DNA of 64,000 bases, from NCBI GenBank assembly GCA_015066565.1, contig SVOB01000001.1, positions 310,001-374,000 on the forward strand, in the 5' to 3' direction. Positions 23,558 to 32,572 of this stretch are shown here, piece by piece. The first letter of the stretch is position 1, and each line of letters starts with the position of its first letter. Position numbers and translations under genes: made by a program. The notes below the pieces were generated by a model. The model worked only from the letters and a program-made list of their open reading frames with translations, was not told the origin of the DNA and did no database searches. Source of the stretch: Oscillospiraceae bacterium (GTDB lineage Bacteria > Bacillota > Clostridia > Oscillospirales > Acutalibacteraceae).

Positions 23558-24579
23558 TCTCTTTCACCGCCCGTCAGTAATACAGCGTGAGCAATTGACG
23601 GGATTGTTTCGCCCTGAAGCGTTGAGGTCGCCGATAGCAAGGCTCCCGTAGCGACGAAAAGAACTCTGTTGAGTTTTCCCGAAGAAATTGCTTTAAGAAC
23701 GTGAGTATTAAGCACGCTCGCACTGCAACCGCAACCCGAGCCGCCTGAATGGACGTCCTGCTTTTCCATATCGTATATTAATAACCCGCAATCGTTATGA
23801 ACAGAGGATATATCCGTTCCGTAGTCCTTTAACATTAGCTCTTTCAGAAGAGTTGAGCCTACCTTTCCCAAGTCGCCCGTAAGAATTAAATCGTAGTCCT
23901 CGGGAGTAGTTTTTGTATCCTCAAGAAACATAGCGACAGTTCCCGCCGCCGCAGGCGCCATGGCGGCGCCCATATTGTTAGCGTCCTTAATGCCTAAATC
24001 CTTGATTTTTCCGATTAAAACGGCGCTCACGCAAGGTGTGTTTTCGGTATGAGTTGAAATTACGCAGGCGCCTGCCGCTGTTGCGGTATGCTGTGCGGTA
24101 GGCGTTCGCTGACCGCCGTATTCAAGCGGAAGCCTGAACTGTCTTTCGGCAGAACAGAAATGTGACGAAGTTGAAGCCACGGCGTTCTGAGCCGCTCCGC
24201 TGTCAACCGAAAGCGAAGCGAGAGCAAGAGCGAGGGCCATAGTTGAGCAAGCTCCGTAAACTCCGACATAAGGAATATCCATATTCCTTATTCCGAACGT
24301 GCTCCCCGTACACTGATTTAAAAGGTCGCCCGCAAAGATAAGATTTATTTCACCCTTGCTTTTACCCGCCTTTGTTATCGCTCTTTCAACGGCTTCCTTA
24401 TGGAAGATGCTTTCCGCTTTTTCAAAGCTCTCCTGCCCTGCTTTGTCATCCTCAAAAATATAGTCGAATTCTTCTGCAAGAGGCCCCTCGCCCTCGGTTA
24501 TTCCTCCGACGCCTGCAAAGCCCGTAACTGACGGATTTGTTGTTAGTTTTAGTGTATTTTTTCCTATTCTTAAAGGCAT
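23554..24579 (-). CDS. spoVAD: Stage V sporulation protein AD
   Basis: A 341-residue thiolase-fold protein typical of SpoVAD (GVGGITEGEGPLAEEFDYIFEDD, DIPYVGVYGACSTMALALALAS, GDLGKVGSTLLKELM, VHSGGSGCGCSASVL). It is a soluble component of the SpoVA channel that binds dipicolinic acid and helps load it into the forespore and release it on germination. AAGGGG precedes the ATG. It follows spoVAC by ten bases and overlaps a 50-codon ORF where spoVAE is usually found. Confidence 0.95.
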   Translation of the reverse strand: MPLRIGKNTLKLTTNPSVTGFAGVGGITEGEGPLAEEFDYIFEDDKAGQESFEKAESIFHKEAVERAITKAGKSKGEINLIFAGDLLNQCTGSTFGIRNMDIPYVGVYGACSTMALALALASLSVDSGAAQNAVASTSSHFCSAERQFRLPLEYGGQRTPTAQHTATAAGACVISTHTENTPCVSAVLIGKIKDLGIKDANNMGAAMAPAAAGTVAMFLEDTKTTPEDYDLILTGDLGKVGSTLLKELMLKDYGTDISSVHNDCGLLIYDMEKQDVHSGGSGCGCSASVLNTHVLKAISSGKLNRVLFVATGALLSATSTLQGETIPSIAHAVLLTGGERE

Positions 24580-24589
24580 AATTTACCCC

Positions 24590-25033
24590 TTAATAAAGCT
24601 TAAAAATATAGGCTATAACGCCGTAAACAAAAGCCGCTGAACAACCGTAAGCGATTACCGGACCCGCAATGGTAAAAAGCTTTGAGCCTGTTCCGAGTAT
24701 TCTTCCCTCGGACTGAAACTCCATAGCGGGCGAAACCATAGCGTTCGCAAAGCCCGTTATCGGAACAATAGTTCCCGCCCCTGCGTGCTTTGCGATTTTA
24801 GGAAACACGGCAAGTCCCGTCAGAACTGCTGTAATTACAATTAAAGTCATTGAGGTAAGCGTTTTAGCCGTATCCCGTTCAATGGGTAACATTGAATACA
24901 ATTCCGTTAAAGCCTGACCTATACAACAGATTGTTCCGCCGATTAAAAACGCTTTTATTGAGTCAACCGCTTTGGGTGACGGCGGGGATGCGCTTTTCGC
25001 CATTTGAGAGTACTCTTTACCCGTTGTTGCCAA
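24590..25033 (-). CDS. spoVAC: Stage V sporulation protein AC
   Basis: A 147-residue membrane protein with the family pattern EYSQMAKSASPPSPKAVDSIKAFLIGG and GTGSKLFTIAGPVIAYG. A TTG start at 25033 is preferred, as GAGGAG lies eight bases upstream; the GTG at 25042 abuts that site. SpoVAC is a mechanosensitive-like pore of the dipicolinate channel in the spore inner membrane. It is first in a spoVAC-spoVAD-small-ORF operon. A TGAATA at about 25077-25082 could be the -35 of a SigG promoter, but no convincing -10 was found. Confidence 0.93.
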   Translation of the reverse strand: MATTGKEYSQMAKSASPPSPKAVDSIKAFLIGGTICCIGQALTELYSMLPIERDTAKTLTSMTLIVITAVLTGLAVFPKIAKHAGAGTIVPITGFANAMVSPAMEFQSEGRILGTGSKLFTIAGPVIAYGCSAAFVYGVIAYIFKLY

Positions 25034-25127
25034 ATAAATCACTCCTCAGAATTATATTTATCCAAAATTCACAGTTTATTCATTGACTATATCATCAATT
25101 TGTTTTAAAATTAATTCGGTGATTGAT

Positions 25128-25814
25128 ATGGCGCTTATTGAAATAAGAGACATGTATAAAATCTATAACCCCGGCGAAAACGAGGTCAGAGCCATTGACG
25201 GTATTTCGCTGACAATTGACAAGGGTGAATTTGTCGCTATTGTCGGGCATTCGGGAAGCGGTAAAAGTACGCTTATGAATATGCTCGGTCTTCTTGACGT
25301 GCCGACAAGCGGAACCTATATTCTCGACGGCGACGACGTTTCTGATTTAACGGACGACGAGCAGTCGGAAATCCGGAACAAACAAATCGGTTTTATTTTC
25401 CAGGGCTTTAATCTTATTTCAAGCCTTACCGCCCAAGGAAACGTTGAGCTTCCGCTTATTTACAGAGGCGTAAAAAAAGAAGAACGCGCTTCGCTTGCAA
25501 CTGAGGCTCTTAAAAGAGTCGGTCTTGAAAAAAGAATGAATCACCTTCCTGCGCAGATGTCTGGCGGTCAGCAACAGAGAGTTGCTATTGCAAGAGCCGT
25601 TGCCGCCAAGCCGCCGATAATTCTTGCAGACGAGCCGACCGGTAATCTTGACTCACGTTCGGGCGAAGAGGTTATGAGAATTCTTCATGAGCTCAACGAC
25701 GAGGGAAGAACTGTTATTCTTATCACCCACGACAACGACATAGCCGATAACCCGCTGACAAAAAGGGTTATAAGAATTCACGACGGAAAGATAATTGAAG
25801 ATATTAAAAAATAA
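25128..25814 (+). CDS. ABC transporter ATP-binding protein, MacB/LolD type, without a permease
   Basis: A 228-residue ATPase. Walker A is GHSGSGKST, the Q-loop QGFNLIS, the signature [14 protein letters not shown], Walker [17 protein letters not shown] and the H-loop ILITHD. The GNLDSRSG and [15 protein letters not shown] patterns place it in the MacB/LolD/FtsE-like group that works with FtsX-type permeases. No permease is adjacent; the neighbouring genes are spoVA and ger operons on the other strand. The start at 25128 follows GGTGAT. The transported substrate is unknown, and it may serve a permease elsewhere. Confidence 0.9.
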   Translation: MALIEIRDMYKIYNPGENEVRAIDGISLTIDKGEFVAIVGHSGSGKSTLMNMLGLLDVPTSGTYILDGDDVSDLTDDEQSEIRNKQIGFIFQGFNLISSLTAQGNVELPLIYRGVKKEERASLATEALKRVGLEKRMNHLPAQMSGGQQQRVAIARAVAAKPPIILADEPTGNLDSRSGEEVMRILHELNDEGRTVILITHDNDIADNPLTKRVIRIHDGKIIEDIKK

Positions 25815-25818
25815 GTTT

Positions 25819-25842
25819 AACCGTATCAAAAACGATACGGTT
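25819..25842. terminator. Terminator between the ABC ATPase and gerC
   Basis: AACCGTATC (25819-25827) pairs with GATACGGTT (25834-25842), followed by TCTTTTTAT on the plus strand. It separates convergent genes. Confidence 0.85.
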
Positions 25843-25847
25843 TCTTT

Positions 25848-26984
25848 TTATATTGCGCTTTTTCCGCTTTCCTGACCTATTCTTCTTATATTCACCTTTG
25901 CCGTAACGTTAATTTCAAATTCTTTAAGGGCGGTTTCCCAATCGTCCTTTTTATTTTTATACACATTTTTATCTTTTATAAGAAGAATACGTCCGAGCCG
26001 CATACAATCAATCGATTCGTTACACATCCCGTAAAGAAAGGACTTCATTCTTTCGCTCAATTCCCTTTCAAGCATGCGTTCAAGCTCATTTTGCGTTTCA
26101 ATATTCAGTTCATTTTTCCCCGTGTATTCAACACAGTCAAAACCTATTTTCAATTTGACGTTGAAAACGGTTTTACCGTTCTCCCCTTTTAAAACATTTG
26201 TTTTACATTTTGAAGAGTAATAATCGAAAGACACGTCGCCGCCGCCGTAGTTTTCAAGCGTATAAGTTCCCGTTTTAAGGCAATTAAGAAAAAGCAAAAG
26301 AAACTGGGTTGAATCTCCGTCAATATATCTTACTGCTTTTTCACCCTTAAAAAGCGCAATTTTATTTACTGACGGGGCTTTTTCACCTTCAGCTTCAATC
26401 AGCGAAACGACGGGTAAGAAAACAGAGGTTGTTTCTTCGCGGTACATTTTTATAAGCTCGAAAATATGAACATTAACCGTATAGGCTCCTACTCCCGCCG
26501 CTTTTACAGAATTTTCAATATCAACAGCAGGAACGCTCTGGGCGTCAGGGTCAAACGAAAGAGTTTCCTTTGCCGTTTTATCGCATACGGCGACAAAAAG
26601 GCTTGCGTGACAGCTTGAATCCCTTGAAAAGAAATCTATAACGTCGTCTATTCCCTTTTCGGCAAGGGTTTTTCCTAACAGAACAATTCGCGTATGGGTA
26701 TAAAGCGGCTCTCTTCCCGCAAAGGAAACGAGCTTTGAAAGCGCGTCAGCAACGCTTTTTCCCTTAAGATAATAATTATTTACCAGCTTGTCGGGAACCT
26801 TTGTTCCTCCTATACCGGCATAGGTTTCGGTATTCAGCGCCTGAACGGTGACCTCAACCTCGTTTTCGGAGAGATAATCTATTCCGACTCCCTGAACAAT
26901 CAGTCTGTCGTTAATATCGTATTTTCTTTCACAACCGGTAAAGATAAGAACAAAAAATAAAAGAAACGGGATAAATCTTTTCAT
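25848..26984 (-). CDS. gerC: Ger(x)C family spore germination lipoprotein
   Basis: A 378-residue protein with a lipoprotein signal (FVLIFTGCERKYD). The family N-terminal pattern DRLIVQGVGIDY and the mid-protein PVVSLIEAEG are clear. GerC-type lipoproteins are the third subunit of germinant receptors in the spore inner membrane. It is the last gene of gerA-gerB-gerC; its ATG overlaps the gerB stop by four bases (ATGA). The residue before the lipobox Thr-Gly-Cys is Phe, a mild deviation. The germinant cannot be inferred. Confidence 0.92.
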   Translation of the reverse strand: MKRFIPFLLFFVLIFTGCERKYDINDRLIVQGVGIDYLSENEVEVTVQALNTETYAGIGGTKVPDKLVNNYYLKGKSVADALSKLVSFAGREPLYTHTRIVLLGKTLAEKGIDDVIDFFSRDSSCHASLFVAVCDKTAKETLSFDPDAQSVPAVDIENSVKAAGVGAYTVNVHIFELIKMYREETTSVFLPVVSLIEAEGEKAPSVNKIALFKGEKAVRYIDGDSTQFLLLFLNCLKTGTYTLENYGGGDVSFDYYSSKCKTNVLKGENGKTVFNVKLKIGFDCVEYTGKNELNIETQNELERMLERELSERMKSFLYGMCNESIDCMRLGRILLIKDKNVYKNKKDDWETALKEFEINVTAKVNIRRIGQESGKSAI

Positions 26985-28048
26985 ACTTTTTTACCTTTAA
27001 ATTTAATTATCAACACAGACGGAATTATAACTGTTGTTAAAAGCATAAGTCCTCCAAAAATATACGGAGAGTTCGCCGCCTTGTGCACTCCGAGGTTCAG
27101 GGAAAGCACAAGCGAAAGAACTGACACCAAAGCAGAGCATAACAGAAGATTAACCCTTCTGTCCTTTGATAAAACGCCGTTAAGCAATTCAGCCGAAACA
27201 TAAAAAATCAAAGAGGTTTTAACAAGAATTGAAAAGATAAAAACAGCGGTTATTACGGCGTCAAGTCTGTCAAAAAAAGGAAAACGGGCAATAACGGCAA
27301 GCGAATAAAAAGGAAAAAGCTGAGTTTCGGCAAATACTCCCGATACTCCGTTTAAAAAGACAAACAGAACCGACAGGCTGAAAAAGAAAAATAAAAGCCA
27401 GAAAGCTGCGCTTTTTTTCGCCTTGCCGGAACATTTCGGAACGAGAAACATTAACAGCGTCGCTTCAACAGTTCTTAAAGCGGCAAAAAAACCGCTTTTC
27501 AAATATGAGCCGACAGAGTCTGAATAAATCGGTTCAAAATTATACAGGCTCATTTCGTTTCTGACGAAAAAAAGTATTGAGGCGATTCCGATAATTATTA
27601 TAAAAAGAAGGACAATATTTCCCCTTGCCGTTGCTTCAAGTCCTAAAAATGCCGAGTAGGCACAGACGAGAATTGAAACAACAAGAAGAAAGCTCATATT
27701 CTTTTCGGGAAAAATAACGCTCGTAGTAAAAATATAAAATCTCGAAACCGAAACCGAAGCGAAGAACAGTAAAACCAAAGAATAAAACAGAGCCGCTGAC
27801 TTTGAAAAAAAATCAGACTGTTCTTTTATAAGGCTGACAGGCGTAAATCCCGAAAACCTTTTTATAAAAAGAGCTTCGGGAATTATCATCAAAAGTAAAA
27901 AGACTATAAAAAAGAAAATATCAGGCAAATAATTACCGTTAAGCTCGCCGTCGTTAAGCGTAGGCGAAAAGGTAACAACTGTCAGCAGCCGACAGGTATA
28001 AAGTAGGGCAAAAAGCTGAAAAAAACTAATTCTTTCTTTCTTAATCAT
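26981..28048 (-). CDS. gerB: GerAB/endospore germination permease family protein
   Basis: A 355-residue integral membrane protein with about ten hydrophobic segments (ISFFQLFALLYTCRLLTVVTF, FFIVFLLLMIIPEALFI and others), matching the amino-acid-permease-like B subunit of germinant receptors, which binds the germinant. It starts directly after the gerA stop (TAAATG) and overlaps gerC. CTGGAG lies seven bases before its ATG. Confidence 0.92.
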   Translation of the reverse strand: MIKKERISFFQLFALLYTCRLLTVVTFSPTLNDGELNGNYLPDIFFFIVFLLLMIIPEALFIKRFSGFTPVSLIKEQSDFFSKSAALFYSLVLLFFASVSVSRFYIFTTSVIFPEKNMSFLLVVSILVCAYSAFLGLEATARGNIVLLFIIIIGIASILFFVRNEMSLYNFEPIYSDSVGSYLKSGFFAALRTVEATLLMFLVPKCSGKAKKSAAFWLLFFFFSLSVLFVFLNGVSGVFAETQLFPFYSLAVIARFPFFDRLDAVITAVFIFSILVKTSLIFYVSAELLNGVLSKDRRVNLLLCSALVSVLSLVLSLNLGVHKAANSPYIFGGLMLLTTVIIPSVLIIKFKGKKV

Positions 28049-29551
28049 TTATTTCTCCAGACTGTTTATTTCAAGAGTTCTTTTGCCGAGCTTTTTCCAG
28101 CCCTCTCTGAAAAAGGTGTCACGGAACGCGCCTATATTCGACGGAATAAAAGTAGCCGAAAAAGGAACATTATACGGGTTGAGGGAGCTGATATTTATTA
28201 TTATCAGCCCGAAAAAGAGCATTATACCGAAAAAGCCCGATACGCCGCCGATTATTATAAACAACAGCCTCAAAACCGACACGCTCTCATATAACGACGA
28301 AACGACGAAAGAACCTATTGCCGTCAGAGCGACGATTATTACCATAGGGGCGGCTATAATTCCCGCCGTAACAGCCGCTTCGCCTATTACGAGAGCGCCG
28401 ACTATACTTACGGCGTGGCCTACAGCCTTCGGCATTCTGATTCCCGCCTCCCTGACTATTTCATACATCAAATGAACAACAAGAGCCTCGACTGTTATTG
28501 AAAACGGGGTTACGTTCTCCTGAACGGCAATTTCAACGAGAAGAGGCTGAGATAAAACCTCCTGATGATAAACGCAGACCGCAACGTAAAGCCCGGGAAG
28601 CATTACGCTTATAAAGAAGCAAAAGAGGCGCAGAAGCCTTATGAAAAGAGAATAGTAAGGGTGGAATGAATAATCGTCAAGCGTTTGAAAATGCTCGGAA
28701 AACACGAAAGGAACAAAAAGCGCATAGGGACTGCCGTCCGCCAAAACCGCCACCCTGCCCTCGGTAAGCTTTGAAGAAAGAGTGTCGGGCCGTTCGGTTC
28801 GTCCGACTGACGAAAAAAGAGAAAGACGGTCACTGTCAAGAAATTCAGTTAACATATCAACCGATAAAAGCGAATCTATCTCAACGCCTTCAAGCCGTTT
28901 TTTTATTTCATCGACATATTCCTTTTTAACCCTGTCGTCGAGATAACAGACGCATACTCTTGTATTTGAGGTTGAGCCGACTTTCAACTGCTCCGCTTTG
29001 AGAAACGGAGTTTTCAGTTTTCTTCTCAAAAGAGAAATATTATCGGTTAGGTTTTCCACGAACGATTCCATTGAACCCTTTTCCTCGACCTCGGTAAAGG
29101 GTTGGTCAACCGAACGCTTGATAAAGCCCTGGGCTGAAAAAGCGATTATCTCGCCTGCGTCTTCACAGAGTAAAATGCAAAATCCCGAAAAAAGCAACGG
29201 GAAAACCTCATTCAGATTTTTAATCCTCTTCAAATCCGTTCCCGAATATGTTTTTTCGGCAATTATATTTTCAATTTTCCCGTTATTGAAGGGACTTATC
29301 TTTATATTTGTAAGAGGCTTGAGGATTGCCTCGTTTACGAGAACGCTTTCGCTTAGTCCGTCGCAGAAAACCAGCATCGCCCTTTTTCCGCTTATTAGAA
29401 AATCCCTGAAAAGCACGTCGCTGCTTTTTTCAAGCCTTGTTTTTAGAAACGAGCGGTCAGTCTCATAATTACCGCTTAAAAAAACGACTGCATTTTCGTT
29501 TTTAACAGGTCTTGTAACCTCTTTTTCTTTTCTGTCAAAAAAGCTGTTCAT
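28049..29551 (-). CDS. gerA: GerA family spore germination protein
   Basis: A 500-residue protein with a soluble N-terminal half (about 1-290; SVDQPFTEVEEKGSMESFVENLTDN is the family 'R-x-P-x-x-E' region in degenerate form) and a membrane half with several helices (LLRLFCFFISVMLPGLYVAVCVYHQE, then IPMPKAVGHAVSIVGALVIGEAAV-like segments). GerA subunits form the oligomeric ion channel of the germinant receptor in the spore inner membrane. It is first in the operon, with GGTGG before the ATG, and divergent from a DUF421 gene. A forespore SigG promoter is expected but was not clearly seen. Confidence 0.93.
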   Translation of the reverse strand: MNSFFDRKEKEVTRPVKNENAVVFLSGNYETDRSFLKTRLEKSSDVLFRDFLISGKRAMLVFCDGLSESVLVNEAILKPLTNIKISPFNNGKIENIIAEKTYSGTDLKRIKNLNEVFPLLFSGFCILLCEDAGEIIAFSAQGFIKRSVDQPFTEVEEKGSMESFVENLTDNISLLRRKLKTPFLKAEQLKVGSTSNTRVCVCYLDDRVKKEYVDEIKKRLEGVEIDSLLSVDMLTEFLDSDRLSLFSSVGRTERPDTLSSKLTEGRVAVLADGSPYALFVPFVFSEHFQTLDDYSFHPYYSLFIRLLRLFCFFISVMLPGLYVAVCVYHQEVLSQPLLVEIAVQENVTPFSITVEALVVHLMYEIVREAGIRMPKAVGHAVSIVGALVIGEAAVTAGIIAAPMVIIVALTAIGSFVVSSLYESVSVLRLLFIIIGGVSGFFGIMLFFGLIIINISSLNPYNVPFSATFIPSNIGAFRDTFFREGWKKLGKRTLEINSLEK

Positions 29552-29640
29552 TTTACCACCAAATTTGTTTTAACCCTGTTTTTATTTAATATTCTCTTTT
29601 CGGCTGTAAAAACTAAATTAAAGAAAGGGTTGTGATTTTT

Positions 29641-30318
29641 TTGGTAATAAATCTTTTAAGAAGTCTTGTGCTGTATTTTGCGATAATAATTACAATAAGA
29701 ATAATGGGTAAAAGGCAGTTAAGCCAGCTTCAGCCCGCAGAGCTTGTTATTACAATTATGCTTTCTCAGGTTGCGGTTTTGCCGCTGGAGGATAAAAACA
29801 TTCCGCTTGTTACCTCGCTTCAACCGTTTGCGGTTTTTTTGTCGCTTGAAATAATATCTTCCATTATCAATATGAAAAGCCTGAAGTACAGAACTCTTAT
29901 TCAGGGTCATTCGGTGATAATCATAAGAAACGGAGTTATTGACCAGAAGCAGTTAAAACGGGTTAGGCTTACTGTTGACGACCTGCTTGAAGCGTTAAGA
30001 AAAAAGGATATTTTTGATATTACAACCGTTTCCTACGCCTTTCTTGAAACGGACGGAACAATAACGGCTATGTTAAAAAACGAATTCAAGCCTGTTCTCA
30101 TAACCGACGCTTCACTGCCTGTTAAAAACGATACATTACCCTGCGCGGTTATAAGCGACGGGAAGATAATCGACAGTGAATTAAAGGAATGCGGTTTAAA
30201 GAAAAAGGATGTGTTATCTGCTGTTAACAGCAGACGGCTTGAGCTTAAGGACGTTCTTCTTATGACGGCTGACACGAACGGAATAATAAGCGTTATAGAA
30301 AAGGAGAAAAATGAATGA
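29641..30318 (+). CDS. DUF421 (YetF-like) membrane protein
   Basis: About 225 residues. The family core ITIRIMGKRQLSQLQPAELVITIMLS is present with three N-terminal hydrophobic segments, followed by a soluble domain (SVIIIRNGVIDQKQLKR, then LLEALRKKDIFDI). A TTG at 29641 is taken as start because AAAGGG lies 11 bases upstream; a GTG at 29632 is only two bases from that site. Relatives include Bacillus YetF and the 2Duf protein involved in spore resistance and germination. It overlaps the next gene by four bases. Its place beside ger and spoVA operons supports a spore membrane role, by inference. Confidence 0.85.
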   Translation: MVINLLRSLVLYFAIIITIRIMGKRQLSQLQPAELVITIMLSQVAVLPLEDKNIPLVTSLQPFAVFLSLEIISSIINMKSLKYRTLIQGHSVIIIRNGVIDQKQLKRVRLTVDDLLEALRKKDIFDITTVSYAFLETDGTITAMLKNEFKPVLITDASLPVKNDTLPCAVISDGKIIDSELKECGLKKKDVLSAVNSRRLELKDVLLMTADTNGIISVIEKEKNE

Positions 30319-30695
30319 AACGCGGAATAATAGCTATTATGATTTTTTTAATATGTTTTACGGTTTCGGTTTATTGCACGAAAAAGAATGAGGCCGTGCT
30401 TAACAGCACAAAGGAAAAAATAAATGAAATACGCCTTTTCTGTGAAAACAGCGAAAATGAAAAAGCTATGAAAAAAGCAAATGAATTAAAGGAAGAATGG
30501 GAAAAGGACAGAATTATAATCGAAGTAACTCTTGAAAGAACTAACACAAGACAGATAGAAACCGCCGTAATTCTTCTTCCCCTGCTTCTGGAAAACGGTA
30601 AAACCGACAAGGCTGTCGAACACTGCTACAGCGCTTCAAGCGAGATTGATTATATTCTTGATAAGGAAAAGGTTAATTTTGAAAACATATTTTAA
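30315..30695 (+). CDS. DUF4363 family protein
   Basis: A 126-residue protein with an N-terminal hydrophobic anchor (GIIAIMIFLICFTVSVYCT) and a helical, charged ectodomain rich in Glu and Lys. DUF4363 proteins regularly follow DUF421 genes, here with an ATGA overlap. The pair is thought to form a membrane complex of unknown biochemical function. No catalytic motif is visible. Confidence 0.8.
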   Translation: MKRGIIAIMIFLICFTVSVYCTKKNEAVLNSTKEKINEIRLFCENSENEKAMKKANELKEEWEKDRIIIEVTLERTNTRQIETAVILLPLLLENGKTDKAVEHCYSASSEIDYILDKEKVNFENIF

Positions 30696-30719
30696 TTTGT
30701 TTTAAAATAATATTAACTC

Positions 30720-30748
30720 TTGAATTATTCATTAAAATAGTATAAAAT
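30720..30748 (+). promoter_or_regulatory. SigA promoter of the PpiC foldase gene
   Basis: -35 TTGAAT (30720-30725), 17-base spacer, -10 TAAAAT (30743-30748), about 55 bases before the start codon. Confidence 0.6.
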
Positions 30749-30806
30749 AACTCTGTTATGTTAAATCGGACCTTCCGAAATACAAAAGTAAAGGATGTAT
30801 CTTCTT

Positions 30807-32504
30807 ATGGATAATAAGAACAGTGAAAAAACTGCTGCTGAAATTTACCGTGAAGAACGTAAAAAGAGAATTGAAAAAGCAGCGAAGAAGAATGCGAAAA
30901 ACACCCCCGAGCTCGCTATGTTTAAAAAGAGAGTCGGCAAGATTATCGCTTTCGTATTAGTTGCGGCTATCGTTCTCGGCTGTGTTTACGGTATTCTCAA
31001 CTTCTTCGGCGTTCCGCAGAAGGTTCTCACCGTTTCAACCGTTGACGGCGGCTCACAGAAAAACGAAAAAATTTCGGTTGCTGAACTTAATTACTACTAT
31101 GTAACTACATACCAACAAATAGCTAACACCGCTTATTCGTATGACCAGCAGTACGGCTCAGGTATGGGTAAAATGTATACAGGCTTCGATTATACTTTGG
31201 CTCCCGACGCTCAGGAGTACACTGTTTCAAAGCTTGACGGCTTTGAGGACGGTCAGACGGCTTATTGGTCGGATTATATCCGCATTAACGCTATTAACTC
31301 AATCCACGAAACAGAAGCGTCATACATTGAGGCTGTTGCCGCAGGCTATAAGCTTTCGGACGACGACCAGAAGCAGATAGACGAAACCGTTGATTCGCTT
31401 CGTTCAACCGCTAAGGAAAACGATTTTTCACTTAACCGCTATCTCATTTACAGATTCGGCAAGGGCGTTGATGAAAAGCTTCTCAGAGAAGTAATGGCTA
31501 AGCAGTTAATCGCTCAGGCATATCTTCAGGATAAGTACACAGAGGTTTCCGACTCTCAGACAGCGGAAGCAATTGAAAAAGAGTATAACGACAACAAGTC
31601 GGCTTACGCTCTTGTTGATTTAAGGGCTTTCACTATCGCCGCCAACGCAGAAACAACTGACGAAATGAGCGACGAAGAAAAGCAGGCGGCTACTGAAGCT
31701 GCTATGGAAAAGGCTAAGAAAACAGCCGACGCAGCTTTAAAGACAATCACAGACGAAGAAAGCTTCCTCGCAGCAGCTAAGGCAAACGTTGCCGAAGGAA
31801 CTACGTTCAGCGAAAGCTCAACTCTTTTAACCGGTACTACTTATGCCTCGCTTCAGTCCACCTATGGCGCAAATACCGCTGACTGGACATACGACAGCGA
31901 AAGAAAGGTCGGCGACACGGCTGTTATAGAGGGCAACGGAAGATACGTTATCACTTATATGGTTAAGCTTCCCTATAAGGACGAAACCCTCCCCGTAAAT
32001 GTAAGACACATTCTCTTCAGCTTTGAAATGGACGAAAACAACCAGGTTACAAGCACTGACGAAGAGAAGGCGGCTATTAAAGAGCAGGCTGAATCCGTTC
32101 TCGCTCAGTTCAAGGAAGACCCGAGCGAAGAAGCTTTCGCAGAGCTTGCAAAGCAGTATTCAGGCGACGAAGGTTCAAAGGAGAACGGCGGCCTTTACGA
32201 AAATATCACGTCAAGCACAAACTTCGTTGAAAACTTCAAGAACTGGGCTCTTGATAAAGACAGAAAAGCCGGCGACGTTGATATTGTTGAAACCGAATAC
32301 GGTTATCACATTATGTATTTCGTAGGCGCATCGGAAGACGCAGTATGGTATACAAATATCAAAACAGCTCTTGCCGATTCTGCTTTTGAAGGCATCTATA
32401 ACGATATGACGGCTAAGCATCCCGCAAAGGATAACGAAAAGCTCGTTAACTGGAGTGTAAAGAAAATCAACACTCATATTAACGATTATATGATTGCTCA
32501 CTGA
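30807..32504 (+). CDS. Membrane-anchored peptidyl-prolyl isomerase (PpiC/parvulin, PrsA/SurA-like)
   Basis: A 565-residue protein with a Lys-rich cytoplasmic tail (1-50), one transmembrane helix (IIAFVLVAAIVLGCVYGIL) and a large outside region. A SurA/PrsA N-terminal-like helical part leads to a parvulin domain (PVNVRHILFSFEMDENN to GYHIMYFVGASE, about residues 395-520), with the typical HILF and GYHIM motifs. It likely assists folding of secreted proteins at the membrane surface. The ATG at 30807 is preferred, since AAAGGA directly touches the earlier ATG at 30795. It is monocistronic, with its own promoter and terminator. Confidence 0.88.
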   Translation: MDNKNSEKTAAEIYREERKKRIEKAAKKNAKNTPELAMFKKRVGKIIAFVLVAAIVLGCVYGILNFFGVPQKVLTVSTVDGGSQKNEKISVAELNYYYVTTYQQIANTAYSYDQQYGSGMGKMYTGFDYTLAPDAQEYTVSKLDGFEDGQTAYWSDYIRINAINSIHETEASYIEAVAAGYKLSDDDQKQIDETVDSLRSTAKENDFSLNRYLIYRFGKGVDEKLLREVMAKQLIAQAYLQDKYTEVSDSQTAEAIEKEYNDNKSAYALVDLRAFTIAANAETTDEMSDEEKQAATEAAMEKAKKTADAALKTITDEESFLAAAKANVAEGTTFSESSTLLTGTTYASLQSTYGANTADWTYDSERKVGDTAVIEGNGRYVITYMVKLPYKDETLPVNVRHILFSFEMDENNQVTSTDEEKAAIKEQAESVLAQFKEDPSEEAFAELAKQYSGDEGSKENGGLYENITSSTNFVENFKNWALDKDRKAGDVDIVETEYGYHIMYFVGASEDAVWYTNIKTALADSAFEGIYNDMTAKHPAKDNEKLVNWSVKKINTHINDYMIAH

Positions 32505-32522
32505 TTTAATTAATCATAACAA

Positions 32523-32558
32523 AACCCCGATGTTCAAACGGACATCGGGGTTGTTTTT
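32523..32558. terminator. Terminator after the PpiC gene
   Basis: AACCCCGATGT (32523-32533) pairs with ACATCGGGGTT (32542-32552), followed by GTTTTTT. Convergent with the M16 peptidase gene and moderately U-rich on that strand too. Confidence 0.88.
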
Positions 32559-32572
32559 TATATATTCTTTTT

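Noticed and set aside
25055-25082. SigG promoter for spoVAC
   Set aside because: A TGAATA fits the -35, but no CATACTA-like -10 lies at the right distance, so it was not listed as a feature.
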